A stretch of 64,000 bases of DNA. Source: Leptospiraceae bacterium. GTDB lineage: Bacteria > Spirochaetota > Leptospiria > Leptospirales > Leptospiraceae. Under the pieces are notes generated by a model. It ran no database searches and was not told where the DNA came from. It saw nothing but the letters and a program-made list of their open reading frames with translations. This document shows positions 10,112-17,876 of this stretch, piece after piece. Numbering within the stretch: position 1 is the first letter of the stretch; each line of letters starts with the position of its first letter. The DNA is taken from the NCBI GenBank assembly GCA_016711485.1, contig JADJSX010000025.1, positions 1 through 64,000 of the forward strand, written 5' to 3'. Position numbers and translations under genes: made by a program.

Positions 10112-11887
10112 ATGGAGAATGACGAATTTGAAATTTTTAGGAAAGAAACATTGTCAGATAAATCTGATATTGAAGAAAAAAATAATTCGAGTTTTTTCCA
10201 GATTTCTGTAAAAAACCAAGAATCTTCCCTTACAAAACCAGTTATTCTTATTATCGATGATGATATTAACGTACGAAACGCTTTGGAGATTATGCTTTCT
10301 CAGAAATACATTGTCCAACTCTGTAAAAATGGAACTGAAGGAACAGAATTGGTTAGCGAAAAAGCAAATGTTGTCTTATTGGATATTAAAATGGAAGGTA
10401 AAAATGGATTTGATACCTTTACTGAAATAAAGAACAAATTTCCATTCCTTCCGATAATTTTTCATTCTGCCTATCAGGATATAAAAAGTCCTTTTGAAAT
10501 CATGAATGATTATAGACCATTCGGCTATTTAGTTAAAGGAGATGACAGCAAACAGCTGTTTACCTTAATCTCAAGTGCTACGGAATATAGCTTTCAAATC
10601 AATAAAAATGAATCACTTTTAAAACAATTAAAAATACAAGAAGAACAGTATCGAACCTTAGTAAATAACTTAAATGTTGGTGTATTTAGAAATACCGGAG
10701 GAAGCAACGGAAAATTCCTGCAAGCTAACCCCGCTCTAGCAAAAATATTTGGGTTTGAATCTGTGCAAGAAGTATTGGAAAAACATGTTTCTGAATTTTA
10801 TGTAAACCAAAATGAACGACAGTCCTTTGTTTCTATTTTAGAAAAAAATGGATTCTGCAAAAATTTTGAATTAAACCTAAAAAAAAAAGATGGCACACCT
10901 ATGATTGCCTCTCTTAGTGTAACAGTAAATAAAGATAAAGATGGAAACATAGAATGGATGGATGGAGTTTTGCAGGATATAACAGAGCAAAAAAAATCCG
11001 AAGAATATCTACATAAACTTAATAGTACATATCAAAATTTTGTTCCTAAACAATTTTTAGACTTTTTAGGTAAGTCAGATATTACTCAAATTCAGTTGGG
11101 AGATCAAACTAATAAAGAAATGTCCGTTCTTTTTAGTGATATACGAGCATTTACCTCTCTATCTGAAACGATGACTTCGGAAGAAAATTTTAAATTTATA
11201 AATGCATACTTAAAAAGAATTGCTCCTCAAATAATAAAAAATAAAGGTTTTATTGATAAATATATTGGCGACGCAGTCATGGCTCTTTTTCCTGAGCAAG
11301 CTAATAATGCGATAGACGCGGCAATTCAAATGTTAGAAGAATTACATAATTATAACAAAACACGCAAAACTAGAAATTACCAACCTATTTCAATCGGGAT
11401 AGGAATAAATACAGGCAATCTCACATTAGGAATCGTAGGTGATAAAGATCGAATGGAAGGTACTGTAATTAGTGATGCAGTAAATTTAGCTTCACGCATG
11501 GAAGGGTTAACGAAAATGTATGGTGCATCCATATTAATCAGTGAAATTACTTTTCAAATGTTAGAAGATCCCACTATCTACGACTATCGTATCGTCGATA
11601 CAGTAAAGGTAAAAGGAAAAAAAGAACCAGTTACAGTAATTGAAATTCTAAACGGAAACTCAAAACGAATTATTGATCTAAAACTTTCTACTAAACAAAA
11701 CTTTGAATTTGGAACAGCTCTGTACCAAGAGAAGGATTTTAAAGAAGCAAAAAATTGTTTTAAAAAGGTTTTAGAAAAGGATCCAGCAGATAAAGCTGCC
11801 GAAATTTATTTAAAAAGATCAGAATATTTCGAAATACACGGAATTACCCCAGACTGGGAAGGAATAGCATCAATCGAATCTAAATAA
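10112..11887 (+). CDS. REC-PAS-class III nucleotidyl cyclase
   Basis: A 591-aa protein. The receiver domain (about 45-165) has phospho-Asp in LLDIKMEG near 90. A PAS/PAC domain (about 175-295) ends in D-I-T-E-Q. The class III cyclase domain (about 330-510) has both metal Asp residues (FSDIRAFTSL; KYIGDAVMALF), the purine-selecting Lys in DKYIGD, and NLASR for the transition-state Asn and Arg, so it should be active, probably as an adenylate cyclase. A helical TPR-like tail follows. The gene starts 46 bp after the REC-HisKA_2 kinase, so co-transcription and regulation by phosphorelay are likely. The cAMP receiver protein is not in the window. Confidence 0.87.
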   Translation: MENDEFEIFRKETLSDKSDIEEKNNSSFFQISVKNQESSLTKPVILIIDDDINVRNALEIMLSQKYIVQLCKNGTEGTELVSEKANVVLLDIKMEGKNGFDTFTEIKNKFPFLPIIFHSAYQDIKSPFEIMNDYRPFGYLVKGDDSKQLFTLISSATEYSFQINKNESLLKQLKIQEEQYRTLVNNLNVGVFRNTGGSNGKFLQANPALAKIFGFESVQEVLEKHVSEFYVNQNERQSFVSILEKNGFCKNFELNLKKKDGTPMIASLSVTVNKDKDGNIEWMDGVLQDITEQKKSEEYLHKLNSTYQNFVPKQFLDFLGKSDITQIQLGDQTNKEMSVLFSDIRAFTSLSETMTSEENFKFINAYLKRIAPQIIKNKGFIDKYIGDAVMALFPEQANNAIDAAIQMLEELHNYNKTRKTRNYQPISIGIGINTGNLTLGIVGDKDRMEGTVISDAVNLASRMEGLTKMYGASILISEITFQMLEDPTIYDYRIVDTVKVKGKKEPVTVIEILNGNSKRIIDLKLSTKQNFEFGTALYQEKDFKEAKNCFKKVLEKDPADKAAEIYLKRSEYFEIHGITPDWEGIASIESK

Positions 11888-11956
11888 CTTTATCCCCGTT
11901 GTTTTTTAATTTTTTATAATCTGTTTGCAGGAAAAGTGCAAATAAGACGCAAGGAT

Positions 11957-12023
11957 ATAGAATGGGAGACAGTTTTGGGAGAAGTTGGATGCAAATTAGG
12001 CGATAGCCGCTAGAAAGAAAATT
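11957..12023 (+). repeat. 67-bp dispersed repeat, copy 1
   Basis: This differs from 13723-13789 by one base. Its right half (GGCGATAGCCGCTAGAAAG) is also found at 33621-33651 and, altered, at 20682-20711. Each copy lies shortly upstream of a gene or gene remnant. The GGC-GATA-GCC core can fold into a tiny hairpin. Confidence 0.8.
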
Positions 12024-12159
12024 TACCTTGAGTGACATTCATTCTCATTATTAGAATAACAATTAGATGATTTAAATTCTTTTTTGAGCTAGAATAATCG
12101 TTGCCTTTTAGGTAATACTATGCCTAAATGAAAGAGAATTATTTCGTTGGAGTTCTAAA

Positions 12160-12549
12160 ATGTCAACCACTGATAATAAAAAACAAAATACAAGTAATCT
12201 ATACCAAGATCGAAAGGAAAATAGACGCCACCTTATCTACTATTTGAAAGTAGACAACAGCCAAACGAACGAATTAATAGGGCGCGTTGTAGATATAACG
12301 GCTAAAGGTCTACTCATGATTAGCCGTAACAAGTTTGATACACAATTAGAAATTCCAGTTCGCATTGAACTTGGTGATGAATTATTCGAGCAAACAAACG
12401 GACATTTAAAACTAAATATCCGTTGTCGCTGGAGTAAGGAAGACATTAATCCAGATTATTTCGTAACAGGATTTGAATTTATCAATCAAACAGTGGAACA
12501 AGAATCTCTTATCAACAAACTCATTGATGTAATTGGATTTAGAGACTAA
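12160..12549 (+). CDS. PilZ-domain protein
   Basis: A 129-aa single-domain PilZ protein, expected to bind cyclic di-GMP. The two binding elements are visible: an Arg-rich N-terminal motif DRKENRR (residues about 17-23) and D-I-T-A-K-G for the D/N-x-S/T-x-x-G motif near 46-51. The fold ends with the conserved strand YFVTGFEF near 105. It has no signal peptide or membrane segment. The gene is separated from the cyclase upstream by a 270-bp gap holding the 67-bp repeat, and converges on the mtnB remnant. Confidence 0.8.
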   Translation: MSTTDNKKQNTSNLYQDRKENRRHLIYYLKVDNSQTNELIGRVVDITAKGLLMISRNKFDTQLEIPVRIELGDELFEQTNGHLKLNIRCRWSKEDINPDYFVTGFEFINQTVEQESLINKLIDVIGFRD

Positions 12550-12552
12550 CGA

Positions 12553-13158
12553 CTATTTTAACATTACTTGCAGTATAAACTCTGCGGCTTCCAAGTTCTT
12601 GTTAGCGTCTTCTACTGATTTGCCCCAGACGGTGAGACCATGATTCTCAATTAGAAAAAAAGGCACATCACTAGGACGCTCACGAAGAGCATTTTCCAAA
12701 TCACGTGAAATATCGACGACAGAGCCATGATTAAAAGTAACGATGACAGAAAAATTTGGCTCTTCTTGAAAGTCTCCAAATGCTTTTAGAATTTCTACAT
12801 TAGGCAAAAGAAATCTAGTTGCAGGATGCCATTTCTGAATTCCAAATTGCAGCTTACAAGAAGTAACCGTATGAACATGAAGGACAGTATTGGCAGAAGG
12901 AATTTTTCTATAAATCACCTGGTGAATGGAGGTCTCGGCACTTGGCTTATTTATTGTCTCGCGAAGAATTTTTCAATCGAGGCTCATACAAATAAAGTCG
13001 TCCTCTTTTAACCGACCTTTGTGTTTACCCGAAGAGGTAATCCAAAGTTCACCGCTCGCACGATCGAACACCGACAGATTACCAGCAGTAACCACCATCC
13101 ACCCACGCTCGTAATAAATGCGGCTATAGTTGATTAATTGCTGAATTTCGTTGTGCAT
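12553..13158 (-). pseudogene. mtnB: Methylthioribulose-1-phosphate dehydratase, in-frame TGA
   Basis: One reading frame of 201 codons, the normal length of MtnB, the zinc class II aldolase-like dehydratase of the methionine salvage pathway. Visible motifs are GNLS, SSGKHKGRL, KPSAET, HVHT (zinc ligands) and ENHGLTVWG. A single in-frame TGA at 12973-12975 stands in SLD-stop-KIL, where the family usually has Gly, consistent with GGA to TGA. The start is placed at the ATG at 13158 rather than 13230, because the extra 24 codons lie in a repeat. The frame is otherwise clean, so the nonsense change is recent or a sequencing error. The truncated mtnD next to it supports real decay of the pathway. 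Confidence 0.85.
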
Positions 13159-13163
13159 AGGAT

Positions 13164-13341
13164 TTTGCCACGGAGGCACAGAGACACGGAGGTAAAAGAA
13201 TTTGGTTTGGTGTGGAAAGACAATGGTCACGAAGATTTCGAGCTTTTAATTTCATCTTGGGTATCCATTAATATGTAAAAACAAAACTAAATCTGGCGCA
13301 AGACTCTCTTTAAATCCAAAACTCTGTGCCTCCGTGGCAAA
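13164..13341. repeat. Small element with 20-bp inverted ends
   Basis: Perfect 20-bp inverted repeats (13164-13183 and 13322-13341, core GCCACGGAGGCACAGAG) enclose about 140 bp with no gene. It fills the gap between mtnB and mtnD. Similar GCCACGGAGG/CCTCCGTGGC hairpin sequences are common in bacterial intergenic repeats. No clear target duplication was found, so mobility is unproven. Confidence 0.65.
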
Positions 13342-13345
13342 TATT

Positions 13346-13663
13346 TTATTCTATACTAGCCACTGCGCCTTCGACGTAGTTAGGAACCCAGCCGCTCATG
13401 TCTTTGAAATAGCGGACTGCTTTGATGCGCATTTTATCATCAAGAGTGAACCAGTGCTGAATACCTTTCGGAACAGAAATAAAATCAGACTTAGATACAT
13501 GAACTAAAAAATTTCCCTCGGGAGCGACAAATCCAAAGTAACCGGAACCATCAATGATATAACGAACTTCTACATCCGAATGAGTATCCACTTTATCAAA
13601 CTTGGCAAGCATATCTTTGATACCTGGAACATCAGGATGAAAAATTTCCCCCGTTTCGTTCAA
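13346..13663 (-). pseudogene. mtnD: Acireductone dioxygenase, 5'-truncated
   Basis: A 105-codon frame matching the C-terminal cupin part of acireductone dioxygenase (family length about 180 aa), the methionine salvage enzyme that cleaves acireductone. EVRYIIDGSGYF, GIQHWFTLD and IKAVRYF are typical. The first metal His of the HxHx4E motif is replaced (VDTHSDVE has Asp there); the second His, the Glu and the later His are kept. About 70 N-terminal residues are missing: the frame runs into a 58-bp repeat (13641-13698) and an in-frame stop. It is therefore probably a non-functional remnant, cut by a rearrangement that also brought in the neighbouring toxin-antitoxin operon. Confidence 0.8.
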
Positions 13664-13698
13664 AACATCTCATTATGAGAGAAAGACAATCCGTTTTT
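13641..13698 (+). repeat. 58-bp direct repeat, left copy
   Basis: It matches 14943-15000 at 55 of 58 positions in the same orientation. The two copies bracket the toxin-antitoxin operon at 13937-14610 and a small lipoprotein frame. The left copy overlaps the broken 5' end of mtnD. Confidence 0.85.
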
Positions 13699-13722
13699 AC
13701 TTTTAGCTTTTAATTTGTGAGA

Positions 13723-13789
13723 ATAGAATGGGAGACAGTTTTCGGAGAAGTTGGATGCAAATTAGGCGATAGCCGCTAGAAAGAAAATT
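13723..13789 (+). repeat. 67-bp dispersed repeat, copy 2
   Basis: Same as 11957-12023 except for one base (G to C in the stretch after AGTTTT). It lies just inside the left 58-bp repeat and upstream of the toxin-antitoxin promoter. Confidence 0.85.
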
Positions 13790-13883
13790 ATCAGTGATAG
13801 AAAGATACCCTTATAGAATAAGTTAAGGGCAAATAATTATTAGTCGTATAAGAAATAAAAAATATTCCAAGTAAAAAAATCAA

Positions 13884-13925
13884 TTGACATTTACACGTAT
13901 TCCATAATTGTAAATATACGTGTAA
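13884..13925 (+). promoter_or_regulatory. Promoter and operator of toxin-antitoxin operon
   Basis: TTGACA at 13884-13889 is a consensus -35 box; the -10 box must lie in the A/T-rich stretch around 13903-13916 but is not sharp. A perfect 10-bp inverted repeat, TTACACGTAT (13891-13900) and ATACGTGTAA (13916-13925), with 15 bp between, covers the core promoter. Such a site fits autorepression by the antitoxin encoded 11 bp downstream. Confidence 0.7.
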
Positions 13926-13936
13926 GAGGTTTGATT

Positions 13937-14188
13937 ATGACTACGAAATTAACTTTATCTATTGAGAAAGATATTATTGAGAATGCTAAAATTTATGCAG
14001 AAAGGCATAGCAAAAGTCTATCTCGCTTAATTCAAGATTACTTGGAAAGCATTTCGAAAACTGATAGAGACGATATCTCACGCTCTATTCCCCCTATAAC
14101 AAAAGAACTCGCTGGAATTTTAAAGGGCAAAAAACAAATCAATTTCAGGGAAGATATTACATCTTATTTGGAAAAGAAGTATAAGTGA
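13937..14188 (+). CDS. Antitoxin of PIN-toxin pair (DUF6364-like)
   Basis: An 83-aa protein starting TTKLTLSIEKDIIENAK, the N-terminal pattern of ribbon-helix-helix antitoxins of the DUF6364 type; the C-terminal half should bind the toxin. The ATG at 13937 is preferred over an upstream TTG because AAGAGG at 13924-13929 is correctly spaced. It overlaps the toxin gene by 4 bp (GTGA), so translation is probably coupled. The inverted repeat at its promoter is a likely self-operator. The operon lies between 58-bp direct repeats, suggesting transfer as a unit. Confidence 0.8.
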   Translation: MTTKLTLSIEKDIIENAKIYAERHSKSLSRLIQDYLESISKTDRDDISRSIPPITKELAGILKGKKQINFREDITSYLEKKYK

Positions 14189-14610
14189 AGCCAAAAGTTT
14201 ATTTAGATACAGATATTTTAATGGACTATCTCTACGCAAGAGAACCGTTCTTTAAAGATTCCGTTGAAATTATATCGCTTATTGAATCCGGGAAAATCAA
14301 AGGTTATATATCTTCCTTGATCATTTGGAATTTATATTATCTATTAACAAAAGCCCTGGGCGAAAAATCAGGACGAGATAAAATTAAAAAATTTCGATCG
14401 CTTATAGATATAATTGCAATTGATGGAAAGATCATTGACATGGGTTTGAATTCCAAGATGAAAGACTTTGAAGATGCAATTCAATATTACGCCGCAAAAT
14501 CCGAAGGAGTAAAGTATCTTGTAACTCGAAATAAAAAAGATTATCTCTCCCAAGGGTTAACAGTTCTTACCCCCAAAGAATTGTTACATACTCTTAAAGA
14601 GATTTTATAA
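14185..14610 (+). CDS. PIN-domain toxin (VapC-like ribonuclease)
   Basis: A 141-aa PIN-domain protein, expected to be a metal-dependent RNase that cleaves RNA when freed from its antitoxin. Acidic active-site residues are visible in YLDTDILMDYL (residues 6-16), DFEDAIQYYAA (near 95) and TRNKKDY (near 113-119). Length and order fit the PIN family usually paired with DUF6364 antitoxins. The GTG start overlaps the antitoxin stop by 4 bp. No lesion is seen, so the pair looks intact, unlike the vapBC fragments elsewhere in the window. Confidence 0.85.
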   Translation: MKPKVYLDTDILMDYLYAREPFFKDSVEIISLIESGKIKGYISSLIIWNLYYLLTKALGEKSGRDKIKKFRSLIDIIAIDGKIIDMGLNSKMKDFEDAIQYYAAKSEGVKYLVTRNKKDYLSQGLTVLTPKELLHTLKEIL

Positions 14611-14621
14611 CAAACCTCAAA

Positions 14622-14960
14622 ATGACTAAGAAAACTATTTGTGTATTTATAATAATAATCTTTTTACAATCTTGTTTTATGTCTGAAGGATTAGTAAAAA
14701 TAGGAAAAATCACTTTATTTCCTATAGATGAGATTTCGAAAGTAAAAAAAAGGACTCCCAGAAAACGATATTTGATAGAATACTTTAACTTGTATTTTGA
14801 ACCGGATGATATGAGAGTAAAATATAAATTAGCCGCTATAATTTTTTTTAAAGTTATTCTTTTGCTTACAAGTTTTCATTTTTCTTGTAAGAATAAAATT
14901 TCTCAATCTGTTAATGGACCTGATTTTTACTTCACAAAAGAGAAAATTTCCCCCGTTTAG
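14622..14960 (+). CDS. Small putative lipoprotein, possibly a hybrid remnant
   Basis: A 112-aa frame. An N-terminal signal segment ends in FLQSC, a good spirochaete lipobox with Cys near residue 18. A second hydrophobic stretch with LTSFHFSC appears near residue 80, as if a second lipoprotein start had been joined in frame. The last codons fall in the right 58-bp repeat, so the natural C-terminus is lost. I do not recognise a domain. It may be a broken gene caught beside the toxin-antitoxin cassette. Confidence 0.4.
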   Translation: MTKKTICVFIIIIFLQSCFMSEGLVKIGKITLFPIDEISKVKKRTPRKRYLIEYFNLYFEPDDMRVKYKLAAIIFFKVILLLTSFHFSCKNKISQSVNGPDFYFTKEKISPV

Positions 14961-15000
14961 TTCAAAACATCTCTTTATGAGAGATAGACAATCCGTTTTT
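14943..15000 (+). repeat. 58-bp direct repeat, right copy
   Basis: Right partner of 13641-13698 (3 mismatches). It supplies the end of the small lipoprotein frame. Confidence 0.85.
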
Positions 15001-15024
15001 GTTATACCCATTCTCAAAATAAAA

Positions 15025-15284
15025 TTAACAATATGCTTTACGCCTTAGTTTTTGAAGTTCTGAATTAGAAATAAGATTTTCTAAAGTGCCTAACTTGGAA
15101 GCGAACTTTTCCATCTTTTTCTTTTGCACATATTCTTCCATTGCTGTAATAATTGCATCTTTTTTACTTTTCATTGTGCTGTATATACTGATTCTATTTA
15201 ATCATAGCGTATAACTTTTTAGAAAAGTGAATACGCAGTTCTTTTTGGGAAATGGTATAAAAATACCTCGAAAAGAATCTTCTA
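15025..15284 (-). pseudogene. VapB-like antitoxin remnant, copy A
   Basis: Read on the minus strand, the C-terminal part is a clean 49-codon frame (MKSKKDAIITAMEEYVQKKK... ending KLRRKAYC, 15174-15025). The N-terminal part (KILFEVFLY) lies at 15258-15284, separated from it by a 72-bp MITE-like insertion at 15186-15257. The first codons, including the start, are deleted. The complete form is visible at 50360 as MKTKIDIPERILSVVLLYSK. The family resembles VapB antitoxins of the MKTTIDIPEELL type. Confidence 0.7.
15186..15257. mobile_element. 72-bp MITE relative in vapB copy A
   Basis: Ends are TACTGATTC and GAAATGGTA (TACCATTTC on the other strand), flanked by TA on both sides. The uninterrupted site is seen in copy C at 50306-50315, where GCTGTATAAAAG is continuous. 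The ends resemble those of the 108-bp MITE. Confidence 0.6.
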
Positions 15285-15289
15285 CACCG

Positions 15290-15446
15290 AAATTTTTGAC
15301 TTGCTAATATTGAAAAACTTCCATTTTATGAAACCATCCAAAGTCGAAAAGCAGAAGGAAAAATTCGTTATATATCTAAAACACAATGGTAATATGATCC
15401 TTCCTAAAGAAAGTATAATAAAATTAGCCGCTTTAGAAGAAACTCT
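15290..15446 (+). pseudogene. Remnant of nucleotidyltransferase module
   Basis: This is a shrunken copy of the 17.8-18.2 kb region. It keeps the conserved upstream block (ACACCGAAATTTTTGACTTG), a few codons of the small upstream protein, and the first codons of the nucleotidyltransferase (MILPKESIIKLAALE). The rest is deleted and the frame runs into the next gene's start region. Confidence 0.7.
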
Positions 15447-15457
15447 GAGGAGCTGTA

Positions 15458-16177
15458 TTGAAATTTAGATTTAAGAATATTTGGTATTTACCTCTAAATA
15501 CTTTTATTTTAATCATATTCATTTTGTCTTTTCCTCTTTTGGCAGAAGATACAAATGAAGAAGATAAACCACCGATAAATAAAAAATTTTCCATTTATTT
15601 ACAAAGAGATTCGGGAAATTCTATCACACCTTTGGAAAAAGGAACAATCAGTGAATGGAAAATTGGTTCAGAGATAAATTTTCTTTCTCATTTTAGTTTC
15701 GGTTTTGGTCTTTCTAAATCACAAATTAATTTACAAGATCGTACTTGGAATAGCAATTTAATTATTGGAGGACTTTTGATTGCCAATAGTGCAAACATCC
15801 AAGGAAATACAGGGCAAGAATTACAGGCAAAAAAAGATTCTTATGCGATAGGCAGCATATTCTTGTTAGGTCCAACCAAATACCATTACAATCCAACCAA
15901 TCTAAATTTCGATTTAAACTTACACTGGAACACAGAAAATTTTATAGATCCTTATTTAGGTGTGGGTTATCAAACCGGAATATATGAAACAGCAGAAAGT
16001 TTTTCTTCTATCTCAGGCTGGAAAGGAAAAGCAGGTGTAAAAATTAATTTTAATGCCTATTACTTTTTTTTTCATGGAGAGTATCAAAAGCTTACAATAA
16101 AAGATACCGAATTTTTTTCTCCATTTTATCTAACCAATAAAGTCGTAAGCTTTGGAATAGGATATTATTTTCAATAA
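15458..16177 (+). CDS. Putative outer-membrane beta-barrel protein
   Basis: A 239-aa protein with an N-terminal signal peptide (hydrophobic core about 12-27, cleavage after LLAED region). The rest is rich in alternating aromatic and polar strands and closes with an amphipathic strand ending in Phe-Gln (SFGIGYYFQ), as in small outer-membrane barrels of spirochaetes. Repeated F-G-F-G and Y-L-G-V-G-Y motifs support membrane strands. The start is TTG with AGGAG at 15448-15452; that Shine-Dalgarno lies at the edge of the degenerate module upstream. No named family is recognised. An eight- to ten-stranded barrel is likely from the length. Confidence 0.6.
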   Translation: MKFRFKNIWYLPLNTFILIIFILSFPLLAEDTNEEDKPPINKKFSIYLQRDSGNSITPLEKGTISEWKIGSEINFLSHFSFGFGLSKSQINLQDRTWNSNLIIGGLLIANSANIQGNTGQELQAKKDSYAIGSIFLLGPTKYHYNPTNLNFDLNLHWNTENFIDPYLGVGYQTGIYETAESFSSISGWKGKAGVKINFNAYYFFFHGEYQKLTIKDTEFFSPFYLTNKVVSFGIGYYFQ

Positions 16178-16190
16178 ATTATTGGTATTA

Positions 16191-17162
16191 TTAAGCTTCG
16201 GAAATTACTTCAAATCCTTTGAAACTTCCGGTGATTGCCAAACCGTATATTTCTTTTCCGATTCCTTTTAGTTTTAATTTGTTTGCTGTTTCATTGAGAG
16301 TCGCCCCACTACCAACAGCATCATCTATCAGCAACACCTTGTTAAATGACCTTGTTTCTTTTGGAAATAAACTTTGCCTCGCGTTTAGTATTCTATCTTC
16401 CATTTTTGACAATGCTTTTTGAGGAACTATTATCTCGCCTTTTACTTTTAAAATTTTTATTTGTGCTATTTTTATATTTAAATTTTTTTCTAATAAATGC
16501 ATAAATTGAACATCGCGACGAATGGTAGGGGGAATAAAACCAACAGCATCAATTTTTAAAATTTCAATAAGTTTATGTATTTTGAGAGCGGACATTTGAA
16601 TCAATCGAAGGGATAGTTTTTTATTTTGTCCTTGTTTAGCAAAATGTAACAATTGCCCCATTAAAGTTTTGCCAAATCGTTCAATCGCATAAAAATCTAA
16701 ATAGTAAAGTCCATCTAAGTGTATAACGTCCATTCCTTTTGTTGATTTGATTTTTTCTATGCCGTTTATAAAATCGTGCTCATTGCGAAACGCTTTGTAT
16801 TTTAACAGAGTTTGTCGGTATTCTTGAATTGTCTTTTCTAGGGGTAATTTTCGTTTTTGACACCAATAGGCAAATGCTTCTAGTCCTTCTAAAAGACTTC
16901 CATCTTCTGTGATTTCAATGAAGTGTTCCTTTAAAAAACTTTTATCATTTTCACCAATGACTTCGGTTTCCTCCACTCGCCGGTTAGAATTGATCTGGTA
17001 AAATACAAGGGGAGGCGTGCCGATTTTGATAACTTCTTTCGAGTCTAGGAGTTGACTGAGCTTTTTATGGACATATTGCCGACTAAACCCAGTATAATCT
17101 GCGATTTCTCTAGGATTTGCCTCTCCTTTCTCTAAAAGTAATTGTAAAATTTTATTCTTCAT
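16191..17162 (-). CDS. HTH regulator with phosphoribosyltransferase domain
   Basis: A 323-aa protein. Residues 1-60 form a winged helix (KILQLLLEKGEANPREIAD then SRQYVHKKLSQLL). The C-terminal half is a phosphoribosyltransferase-like domain with the PRPP-binding motif VLLIDDAVGSGATL near residue 285, as in PurR- and ComF-type proteins. It may sense a nucleotide-related ligand. The ATG at 17162 is chosen; upstream codons of the same frame (to 17360) are part of a vapC remnant and not of this gene. An inverted repeat (17173-17187) directly before the start suggests autoregulation. Target genes are unknown. Confidence 0.7.
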   Translation of the reverse strand: MKNKILQLLLEKGEANPREIADYTGFSRQYVHKKLSQLLDSKEVIKIGTPPLVFYQINSNRRVEETEVIGENDKSFLKEHFIEITEDGSLLEGLEAFAYWCQKRKLPLEKTIQEYRQTLLKYKAFRNEHDFINGIEKIKSTKGMDVIHLDGLYYLDFYAIERFGKTLMGQLLHFAKQGQNKKLSLRLIQMSALKIHKLIEILKIDAVGFIPPTIRRDVQFMHLLEKNLNIKIAQIKILKVKGEIIVPQKALSKMEDRILNARQSLFPKETRSFNKVLLIDDAVGSGATLNETANKLKLKGIGKEIYGLAITGSFKGFEVISEA

Positions 17163-17172
17163 TATAATAGAT

Positions 17173-17200
17173 AGTTTACAGTAAACTGTAAACTGTAAAC
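17173..17200 (-). promoter_or_regulatory. GTAAACT repeats before regulator
   Basis: AGTTTACAGTAAACT (17173-17187) is an inverted repeat with 7-bp arms, followed by two more GTAAAC units in direct order. Lying 11-38 bp upstream of the HTH-PRTase start, it is a plausible operator for that protein. Confidence 0.5.
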
Positions 17201-17258
17201 TACATTTTTGTATACATAGTTGTTTTTGTTGTACTTTGCAAATTTGAATACGAAGGAT

Positions 17259-17351
17259 AAATTTTTTTTCAATACATTTTAAAATGGGAACGGTTTGGGA
17301 AAGTTCTTTGATTGTGCCTAATTCCTTTTTGCCTCTTGCACTATGAAATAA
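17259..17351 (-). pseudogene. Internal VapC fragment, copy B
   Basis: On the minus strand directly after vapB copy B, the codons read LFHSARGKKELGTIKELSQ then TVPILKC. This is the middle of a PIN-domain VapC (usual form LELWNGARGKKE). The N-terminal half of the toxin is missing, and the frame then drifts into the promoter region of the HTH-PRTase gene. Confidence 0.65.
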
Positions 17352-17353
17352 AA

Positions 17354-17710
17354 TTAACAATATGCTTTACGTCTCAGCTTTTGGAGTTCTGAATTAGAAA
17401 TAAGATTTTCTAAAGTGCCTAACTTGGAAGCGAACTTTTCCATCTTTTTCTTTTGCACATACTCTTCCATTGCTGTAATAATTGCATCCTTTTTACTTTT
17501 CATTTTGCTGTATATACTGATTCTATTCAATCATTACGTAAAACATTTTAGAAAAGTGAATCAGTATACCGCACATACTGAAGTGCGGGAACAAAAGGAT
17601 GTTTAGACCATTTCAACATATTCGAAATAGTAATACCCAGTTCATTTTGAGAAATGGTATAAAACAACCTCAGAAAGAATCTTCTCAGGAATATTAAATG
17701 TTGTTTTCAT
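17354..17710 (-). pseudogene. VapB-like antitoxin, copy B, split by MITE
   Basis: The start MKTTFNIPEKILSEVVLYH lies at 17710-17660 and the remainder MKSKKDAIITAMEEYVQKKK to KLRRKAYC at 17503-17354. A 145-bp insertion (17515-17659) separates them and introduces a stop. Without it the frame matches the uninterrupted copy C at 50 kb. It is followed by the VapC fragment, so the locus was once a vapBC operon. Confidence 0.75.
17515..17659. mobile_element. 145-bp MITE relative in vapB copy B
   Basis: It has the same ends and the same insertion point as the 72-bp element at 15186, but with about 73 extra internal bases. It is flanked by TA on both sides. The shared position means the insertion came before the vapB duplication. 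Confidence 0.65.
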
Positions 17711-17876
17711 ACGTATAAATAAATCCTATTTGGAATATTTGTACATTACTAAAATGTATATTTACCAATAGCGATGAACGAGTCACTTTTGCGAAACGCT
17801 TTTTTCTAAGTGAGGGATTTCATTACACCGAAATTTTTGACTTGCTAATATCTAAAAACTGAATTTCCATGAAACT
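17711..17876 (+). repeat. Conserved block between vapB and the NTase module
   Basis: About 140 bp (for example TAAGTGAGGGATTTC, then ACACCGAAATTTTTGACTTG) recur at 32436-32610 and in part at 15286-15327. It always lies between a minus-strand vapB copy and a plus-strand nucleotidyltransferase module, so it may be a shared divergent promoter region. Confidence 0.65.

Noticed and set aside
16191..17360. HTH-PRTase protein starting at 17360
   Set aside because: The first 66 codons are a vapC remnant and promoter sequence; the ATG at 17162 begins the conserved protein.
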